NCBI GenBank assembly: GCA_937982385.1
Contig: CALJMC010000054.1
Location: 1-11,348 of the forward strand
Reading direction: 5' to 3'
Length of the DNA stretch: 11,348 nucleotides
Source: an uncultured Rickettsiales bacterium
GTDB taxonomy: Bacteria; Pseudomonadota; Alphaproteobacteria; Rickettsiales; UBA998
The notes beneath the pieces are model-generated. The model searched no databases. It saw only the letters and a list, made by a program, of their open reading frames with translations, and had not been told where the DNA came from. The position numbers and the translations under genes were made by a program. Of this stretch, positions 7,349-11,348 are shown in pieces. Every line of letters starts with the position of its first letter. Position 1 is the stretch's first letter.

Positions 7349-8275
7349 TTACCCTTCGATTGACGATTCTTCAAACCCGACCGAGCGCGCATCAAGATAT
7401 ATCAATATCGGAGCAGCGATATAGATGGAAGAGTAAGTACCAACGACCACGCCAAAGAGGAGCGCTGCGGAAAAGCCTTTAATCACCTCACCGCCAAAAA
7501 TTACCAATGCACCAGCCGCTAGAATGGTCGTACCCGCTGTGAGCAAAGTGCGTGACAGAGTCGCATTGATTGATTCATTGATGATATCTTCCAATGAACG
7601 CTGTTTATAACGACGCATATTCTCACGAATACGGTCATAAATCACCACAGAGTCATTAATGGAATAACCAATAATAGTAAGGATGGCTGCAATGGAGGTA
7701 AGCCCAAAATCAAAGCCTGAGAGCACAAAGAAACCAACAGTTAAAATGGCATCATGTACGAGCGCAATCACGGCACCCAAACCAAACTGCCACTCAAAAC
7801 GGAACCAAATATACATCAACACTGCTACGAATGCTACCAGCAGCGACATATAGCCCGAACGCACCAACTCTTGGCCAACTGATGGACCAACATAATCGAT
7901 TTGGCGGTATTCCGCGTCTGGCACAGAACCTGACACAACATCCTTGATTTGCGCGACAAGCTCGGCCTGACCTTCACTACCATCGGACTGTACGCGGACC
8001 AATATTTCGTGCTCCTCACCCAAATGCTGAAGAGAAACTTCACCAAAATCACCTTCCGCTAATGCTGTGCGCAATGGCGAGAGGTCAATCGCCTGTTCTG
8101 AGCGGATATCCATCAAAACGCCCCCAGTAAAATCAATCCCCAACTCCAAACCACGCGAGGAAAACAAGCTTATCGTCGCCGCAATCAAAATAGCGGAAAA
8201 AATGAAGCCAATCTTACGATGGCGCATGAAATTAACAGTCGTTTTTTCGGGAAAGAAGCGAAGTGGGAAAGCCAT
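7349..8275 (-). CDS. secF: Protein translocase subunit SecF
   Basis: SecF is the smaller partner of SecD. Together they use the proton motive force to pull proteins through SecYEG from the periplasmic side. At 308 residues it has the usual SecF length. Features in order: TM1 about 22-39; the periplasmic P1 domain beginning GIDFTGGVLMDI (46-57); DYVGPSVGQELVRSG (127-141) before TM2; TM2 143-157, TM3 165-183; GLTSIAAILTIIGYSINDSV (191-210) continuing with VIYDRIREN, the SecD/SecF motif in TM4; INATLSRTLLTAG (236-248); and two C-terminal helices. It is not a SecDF fusion. The start ATG has an AGG about 7 bases upstream (TAGTAGGTATTTATG). It lies 37 bases after the exchanger gene and one base before ribF. 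secD, normally immediately upstream, is not there. Confidence 0.97.
   Translation of the reverse strand: MAFPLRFFPEKTTVNFMRHRKIGFIFSAILIAATISLFSSRGLELGIDFTGGVLMDIRSEQAIDLSPLRTALAEGDFGEVSLQHLGEEHEILVRVQSDGSEGQAELVAQIKDVVSGSVPDAEYRQIDYVGPSVGQELVRSGYMSLLVAFVAVLMYIWFRFEWQFGLGAVIALVHDAILTVGFFVLSGFDFGLTSIAAILTIIGYSINDSVVIYDRIRENMRRYKQRSLEDIINESINATLSRTLLTAGTTILAAGALVIFGGEVIKGFSAALLFGVVVGTYSSIYIAAPILIYLDARSVGFEESSIEG
7352..7357 (-). promoter_or_regulatory. Ribosome binding site that decides the ribF start
   Basis: The minus strand reads GAAGGGTAATATGATG. GAAGGG lies 4 bases before ATG 7347 and 7 bases before ATG 7344, and contains the last secF codons. It favours the short ribF start over the ATG at 7395, which sits within secF. 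Translation of ribF is probably coupled to secF termination. Confidence 0.6.
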
Positions 8276-8312
8276 AAATACCTACTAAAAATGAAATGGC
8301 GCCACCCTATGC

Positions 8313-9278
8313 TTAAGCAGGTAAGACCATATTGCTATAATATTGCCACACGTTGTAGCAGATATAACCAGTAAATAAAATGATTCCTTCATTTTTGGAA
8401 ATACGACGCCCCGAGAGCATAAATGCAATCAAGGCGACGGTTACCATCAACATAATCCAAATCTCAGTTTCCAAGAATTGCGACGCTACTGGAATAGGTG
8501 ACACTAGTCCAGCCACCCCACCAATGACAGTGATGTTAAAGAGGTTACTTCCCACAATGTTTCCGATGGCTAAATCAGCATGTTGGCGGCGCGCTGCAAC
8601 AACGGCAGTTACCAATTCAGGTGCAGACGACCCTACTGCCAACACAGTAAGTCCAATGACCGCCTCTGGCACACCAATATTTGCAGCCAAGATACTGGCA
8701 CCTGCCACGAGAATTTTTGAGCCAAATACAAGTACTGAACAGCCGGCAACAATGAACAGAATACTTTTCCATGCGGACATTTCAATATCTGTTTCGCCCT
8801 CAAGCTCTTCCAGCATTTCTTGTTCGTCCCCACGCTTGACTGAGTGAAAAATATGGACCGTATAGGCAATCACAATACCTAAGAAAATAAGCGCTTCAAA
8901 ACGTCCGAGCATTTGGTTTGTCATACAGAAAAAGAGGAACAAGCACGTTGCCACGAGCATGAGTGGTGCATCACGTTTGACAAGTTTAGCATCTACAGCA
9001 ATGGGATAAATCATCGCCGTCACACCAAGAACCAGAAGAATATTCGCAATATTGCTACCAATAATATTTCCCAACGCAATGTCGGGATGGTTGGTAAGCA
9101 CCGCTTGCACACTGATAAACATCTCAGGCGCTGAGGTTCCAAAAGACACGATGGTCAAGCCAATAATCAAGGTGGGAACGCCAAAGTTTTTAGCAATAGA
9201 CACCGCGCCACGCACGAGCCCCTCGCCGCCAAGCACGAGCATAACTAATCCAATAATGACCTGTATTAATGCTTCCAT
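8313..9278 (-). CDS. Na+/Ca2+ exchanger-family (CaCA, YrbG-like) membrane antiporter
   Basis: This is a 321-residue inner-membrane antiporter of the Ca2+:cation family, probably exporting Ca2+ in exchange for Na+ or H+; the ion specificity is inferred. It has the two inverted alpha-repeats of the family: alpha-1 has FGTSAPE (46-52, Glu52) and GNIIGSNIANILLVLG (70-85); alpha-2 has VGSSAPE (215-221, Glu221) and GNIVGSNLFNITVIGG (239-254). The two Glu residues and the Asn/Ser of GNxxGSN are the known ion-binding positions. About ten hydrophobic segments fit the usual 5+5 topology. Between the halves is a short acidic loop (about 148-168, rich in Glu/Asp). ATG 9278 has CAGGG 4 bases upstream. The gene has its own promoter-like sequence and probably leads the leftward operon. 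Length and motifs match prokaryotic YrbG/NCX_Mj-type proteins. Confidence 0.93.
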   Translation of the reverse strand: MEALIQVIIGLVMLVLGGEGLVRGAVSIAKNFGVPTLIIGLTIVSFGTSAPEMFISVQAVLTNHPDIALGNIIGSNIANILLVLGVTAMIYPIAVDAKLVKRDAPLMLVATCLFLFFCMTNQMLGRFEALIFLGIVIAYTVHIFHSVKRGDEQEMLEELEGETDIEMSAWKSILFIVAGCSVLVFGSKILVAGASILAANIGVPEAVIGLTVLAVGSSAPELVTAVVAARRQHADLAIGNIVGSNLFNITVIGGVAGLVSPIPVASQFLETEIWIMLMVTVALIAFMLSGRRISKNEGIILFTGYICYNVWQYYSNMVLPA

Positions 9279-9301
9279 GATACCCTGATAGTTAAATTAG
9301 C

Positions 9302-9316
9302 TGTATGAATCATACA
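9302..9316. promoter_or_regulatory. Perfect 15-base palindrome, candidate operator
   Basis: TGTATGA-A-TCATACA is a perfect 7+1+7 inverted repeat lying 24-38 bases before the exchanger ATG. The one-base centre cannot loop as RNA without losing pairs, so a dimeric DNA-binding protein site is more likely than a hairpin. Relative to the predicted leftward start near 9330 it would sit at about +14 to +28, a road-block repressor position. The minus-strand copy also contains TATGAT, a good -10 hexamer, but no matching -35 lies 17 bases before it. I do not recognise the cognate regulator. Confidence 0.5.
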
Positions 9317-9336
9317 AATAAAGATAATGTTAGTTC

Positions 9337-9365
9337 GTGATAGTTTAGCGCGCTATAACTGTCAA
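9337..9365 (-). promoter_or_regulatory. Predicted sigma70-type promoter for the exchanger-secF operon
   Basis: On the minus strand a perfect TTGACA (-35, 9365-9360) is followed by 17 bases and TATCAC (-10, 9342-9337, four of six consensus matches). Transcription would begin near 9330, giving a leader of about 50 bases before the exchanger ATG. It is the best promoter-like element in the only sizeable non-coding gap and points into the long leftward gene run. The prediction is by eye only. Confidence 0.5.
9346..9355. repeat. TAGCGCGCTA palindrome in the promoter spacer
   Basis: TAGCGCGCTA is a perfect 10-base palindrome located wholly within the 17-base spacer between the predicted -35 and -10 of the leftward promoter. 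Flanking AGTT (9342-9345) and AACT (9357-9360) extend it to near-symmetry with one unpaired base at 9356. A regulator bound here would cover the leftward promoter. On the plus strand the right half runs into TATAAC (9354-9359), a possible -10 for murJ. Confidence 0.4.
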
Positions 9366-9377
9366 TGAAATCGCACG

Positions 9378-9406
9378 TTTACTGGCCTTAATTGCGTTTA
9401 ATTAAT
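9378..9406 (+). promoter_or_regulatory. Weak candidate murJ promoter with an AT-rich inverted repeat
   Basis: TTTACT (9378-9383) and ATTAAT (9401-9406) are separated by 17 bases and match consensus at four of six positions each. The start would fall near 9413, leaving a leader of only about 10 bases. The same stretch contains TTAATT-GCGTTT-AATTAA (9388-9405), a perfect 6-base-arm inverted repeat that could equally be chance in AT-rich DNA. An alternative -10 (TATAAC, 9354-9359) lacks a good -35. Confidence 0.25.
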
Positions 9407-9422
9407 CGTTGGATACGAAAAT

Positions 9423-10967
9423 ATGTCGCTGTTACGTTCCTCATTAATTGTTGGAAGCATGACAATGCTCTCGCGGGTCTTCGGATTCGTACGTGATGTT
9501 CTCGTCGCCAATATTCTCGGCGCGAGTATTCTCACCGATGCGTTCTTTGTTGCCTTCAAACTGCCCAACTTACTGCGGAGACTCTTCGCTGAAGGAGCAT
9601 TTAACGCAGCATTCCTGCCCATGTTTGCAGGCATGCTCAAAAAGGATGGCAAAGACGTCGCCTTGCGTTTCGCCTCGCACGCAGCATCCTTCCTTTCATT
9701 GATACTCATTGTCGTGTCTATGGCTGCCATCGCCGCCATGCCGTTTGTTATTATGATAATTGCCCCAGGTTTTGAGCATGGCTCTGATCTCTTCACACTC
9801 ACCGTTGAGCTTTCGCGCATCACCTTCCCCTATCTCTTTTTTATCTCACTCGTCTGTTTGCTGGGCGGAGTGCTCAACAGTGTCGGAAAATTCGCTGCTG
9901 TCGCCGCCACGCCTATCTTAATGAATATCGCAATTATCTTTGCATTGCTCTTCTTACGCGAAAGCTCTGAGACAGGCGCGCACGCCCTTGCCTATGGTGT
10001 GCTTATCGCAGGTATTGCACAATTTTTATGGCTCGTGGTCGCTTGCATTCGCGCAGGTATGTTACCTCGTTTTGCGGTGCCGCAACTCACGCCCAACATC
10101 AAAAAACTTCTGGTAATTATTGGTCCTGCAGCACTCGGCGCAGGTGTTGCCCAAATTAACATTCTCATTGATATGATTATCGCATCCAAATTTGAGAATG
10201 CAGTGTCTTTTCTCTATTACGCAGATAGACTCTATGAATTGCCACTTGGCGTGATTGGTGTCGCGGTAGCAACGGCGTTGCTGCCAACACTCTCAGGACA
10301 TATTCAAGCAGGTGAACATGCGGAGGCATCACAAAAGACTGATCAAGCGATTACACTGGTGATGCTGCTCGGTATTCCCTCATGCTTTGCGCTACTGAGC
10401 ATTGCCGACCCCATCATTCAGGTAATTTTTGAGCATGGTGCCTTTGACGCCGCTGACCGTGCGGCCACTGCCCCTGCCCTTATTGCTTATGCAGCGGGCA
10501 TTCCTGCATTTTTGCTTATCAAAATTTTCGCGACGCATTTTTATGCCGCGCAGGACACCAAAACGCCGGTCAAAATTGCAACGCTTTGTGTTGGGGTGAA
10601 TCTTGTGCTTAATCTCATTCTGATGCAATATATTCAGCATGTGGGCTTGGCTGTCGCCACTTCTATTGCAGGCTGGCTCAATGCGTTGCTCATGGGGCTA
10701 TCACTCTCTAAACGTGGTGCATACCACCCTGCCCCTGCCGTATTTTCTACCATCGGAAAACTCATCACTTCAGCATTAGTGATGGTAGTGGTACTAGAAT
10801 TGGTACGTATGAGCGTATCCAGCATGCTAGATGCGCCGCATATTCCCGTTCAGGCATTTGCGCTGATTGCTATCGTTGGAAGTGGTATCATCATTTATTT
10901 TGCAACGGTGTTCGCAACGGAGGCGATTAGTCCTCAAGCGGTAAAGCAGATGCTGCGGAAGTCGTAA
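9423..10967 (+). CDS. murJ: Lipid II flippase MurJ (MVF/MOP superfamily)
   Basis: MurJ moves lipid II across the inner membrane for peptidoglycan synthesis. The protein is 514 residues, typical for the family, with about 14 hydrophobic segments spread along its length. Near the N-terminus are SRVFGFVRDVLVA (17-29), TDAFFVAFKLPNLLRRLFAE (38-57) and GAFNAAF (58-64), the MurJ hallmark. Arg18, Arg24, Asp39 and Arg52 align with essential E. coli residues of the same numbers, and Arg269 in YYADRLYELPLGVIGVAVAT appears to match E. coli Arg270. FYAAQDTKTPVKIA (373-386) is another family signature. ATG 9423 is preceded by a modest GGA about 9 bases upstream. It is transcribed opposite to the exchanger operon, and its last 41 bases overlap the 3' end of uppP, which works in the same lipid cycle. 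Confidence 0.97.
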   Translation: MSLLRSSLIVGSMTMLSRVFGFVRDVLVANILGASILTDAFFVAFKLPNLLRRLFAEGAFNAAFLPMFAGMLKKDGKDVALRFASHAASFLSLILIVVSMAAIAAMPFVIMIIAPGFEHGSDLFTLTVELSRITFPYLFFISLVCLLGGVLNSVGKFAAVAATPILMNIAIIFALLFLRESSETGAHALAYGVLIAGIAQFLWLVVACIRAGMLPRFAVPQLTPNIKKLLVIIGPAALGAGVAQINILIDMIIASKFENAVSFLYYADRLYELPLGVIGVAVATALLPTLSGHIQAGEHAEASQKTDQAITLVMLLGIPSCFALLSIADPIIQVIFEHGAFDAADRAATAPALIAYAAGIPAFLLIKIFATHFYAAQDTKTPVKIATLCVGVNLVLNLILMQYIQHVGLAVATSIAGWLNALLMGLSLSKRGAYHPAPAVFSTIGKLITSALVMVVVLELVRMSVSSMLDAPHIPVQAFALIAIVGSGIIIYFATVFATEAISPQAVKQMLRKS

Positions 10968-11348
10968 GCCACACTAAAAGCGCGCCACCAACGACGATAC
11001 GGTAATAGGCAAAGCCTTTGAAATCATGATTTTCAAGAAACTTCAGCAGCCATTTCACTGCCATCAAACCTGAGATAAATGCGGTGACAAACCCAATACC
11101 AATAAGCGACATATCGTCCATATTGAGCACATCACGGTTTTTATAGAGATCATAGAAGGTTGCGCCAAACATAGTTGGGATAGCGAGGAAAAAGGAGAAT
11201 TCGGCGGCAGATTTACGGGTCGCACCGAGCATGATTGCCCCCATAATGGTAGCACCCGAACGCGAAACACCCGGCACCATGGCAAGCACCTGAAAACAGC
11301 CTATGCAAAATGCGAGCTTATAGGAAAATTGGTCGACATCATCATGCT
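10927..11348 (-). CDS. uppP: Undecaprenyl-diphosphatase UppP/BacA, C-terminal part (start outside window)
   Basis: UppP dephosphorylates undecaprenyl pyrophosphate to recycle the lipid carrier for lipid II; loss usually raises bacitracin sensitivity. About 140 C-terminal residues are visible and the frame is open to the right edge: before the GTG at 11289-11287 it reads AFCIGCFQ continuously, so that GTG is an internal Val, not a start. The family motif QVLAMVPGVSRSGATIMGA carries the conserved Pro-Gly and the Arg of SRSG. Downstream are three or four membrane segments (FFLAIPTMFGATFYDLYK, IGFVTAFISGLMAVKWLL, YYRIVVGGALLVWL) and the short tail SALPLED. The N-terminal EFLPVSSTGH-type motif would be outside the window. 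The stop lies inside murJ, so the two genes converge with a 41-base overlap. Confidence 0.95.
   Translation of the reverse strand, partial: HDDVDQFSYKLAFCIGCFQVLAMVPGVSRSGATIMGAIMLGATRKSAAEFSFFLAIPTMFGATFYDLYKNRDVLNMDDMSLIGIGFVTAFISGLMAVKWLLKFLENHDFKGFAYYRIVVGGALLVWLTTSAASALPLED

Noticed and set aside
7348..7395. 16-residue N-terminal extension of RibF starting at ATG 7395
   Set aside because: It lies entirely within the secF 3' end, is basic and unlike any RibF N-terminus, while ATG 7347/7344 has a GAAGGG site and gives the normal family length.
8297..8304. TGGCGCCA palindrome between the exchanger gene and secF considered as a terminator
   Set aside because: It has four-base arms with no loop and only a short, interrupted T-run (TTTCATTTTT) after it on the minus strand, so it does not form a credible intrinsic terminator.
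8380..8847. Plus-strand open frame of 155 residues opposite the exchanger gene
   Set aside because: Thr/Ser/Pro-rich shadow of a membrane-protein gene on the other strand; no ribosome site or motif.
9398..9823. Minus-strand open frame of 141 residues opposite the start of murJ
   Set aside because: It is antisense to the strongly conserved N-terminal MurJ motifs, has no recognisable domain, and its composition is a shadow of murJ codons.
11287..11289. GTG as the start of the uppP reading frame
   Set aside because: The same frame continues upstream to the window edge with UppP-like sequence (AFCIGCFQ before VLAMVPG), so the gene is cut by the window, not started there.
1..11348. Mobile elements, CRISPR arrays, toxin-antitoxin or defence genes, tRNA or rRNA genes
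   Set aside because: Nothing resembling them was seen; nearly every base is assigned to a conserved core gene, and the largest gap is 144 bases.

Overview
The window shows no obvious novel system. It is a compact, gene-dense chromosomal segment, very probably from an alphaproteobacterium of intermediate GC content. The best taxonomic clues are the DUF3035-type lipoprotein, which as a family is essentially alphaproteobacterial, and the adjacent pair of periplasmic M16 peptidases with lspA, a linkage I associate with that class. The overlapping, gap-poor layout fits, but I cannot name a genus. I see no insertion sequences, phage genes, CRISPR arrays, tRNAs or rRNAs.

Layout. Positions 1-9278 hold one long leftward (minus-strand) run. 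In transcription order it is a Na+/Ca2+ exchanger-family transporter (9278-8313), secF, ribF, lspA, a DUF3035 lipoprotein, a catalytic M16 peptidase, a non-catalytic M16 peptidase, pgi and mutL, which leaves the window at position 1 without its C-terminus. Most junctions are 0-40 bases or overlap: ribF/lspA overlap by 19 bases, the two M16 genes share one base (TAATG), M16/pgi abut and pgi/mutL are one base apart. Transcription as one or a few operons with translational coupling is therefore likely. A 144-base divergent intergenic region (9279-9422) follows. It contains a good sigma70-like promoter pointing left, three inverted repeats and the start of rightward murJ (9423-10967). A leftward uppP (bacA) enters from the right edge and its 3' end overlaps the 3' end of murJ by 41 bases.

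How the genes fit together. Most are envelope biogenesis genes. SecF helps drive protein export. LspA cleaves lipoprotein signal peptides and is followed directly by a gene for a lipoprotein. The two M16 proteins carry signal peptides and complementary halves of an M16B active site (HxxEH in one, the Arg/Tyr pair in the other), so they probably work as a periplasmic heterodimer. MurJ flips lipid II and UppP recycles undecaprenyl pyrophosphate, two steps of the same peptidoglycan lipid cycle. RibF (FAD/FMN synthesis), Pgi (glycolysis/gluconeogenesis) and MutL (mismatch repair) are housekeeping passengers.

The points most worth a second look are the split-site M16 pair, secF without secD, the perfect 15-base palindrome 5' of the exchanger gene, and the antisense 3' overlap of murJ and uppP.
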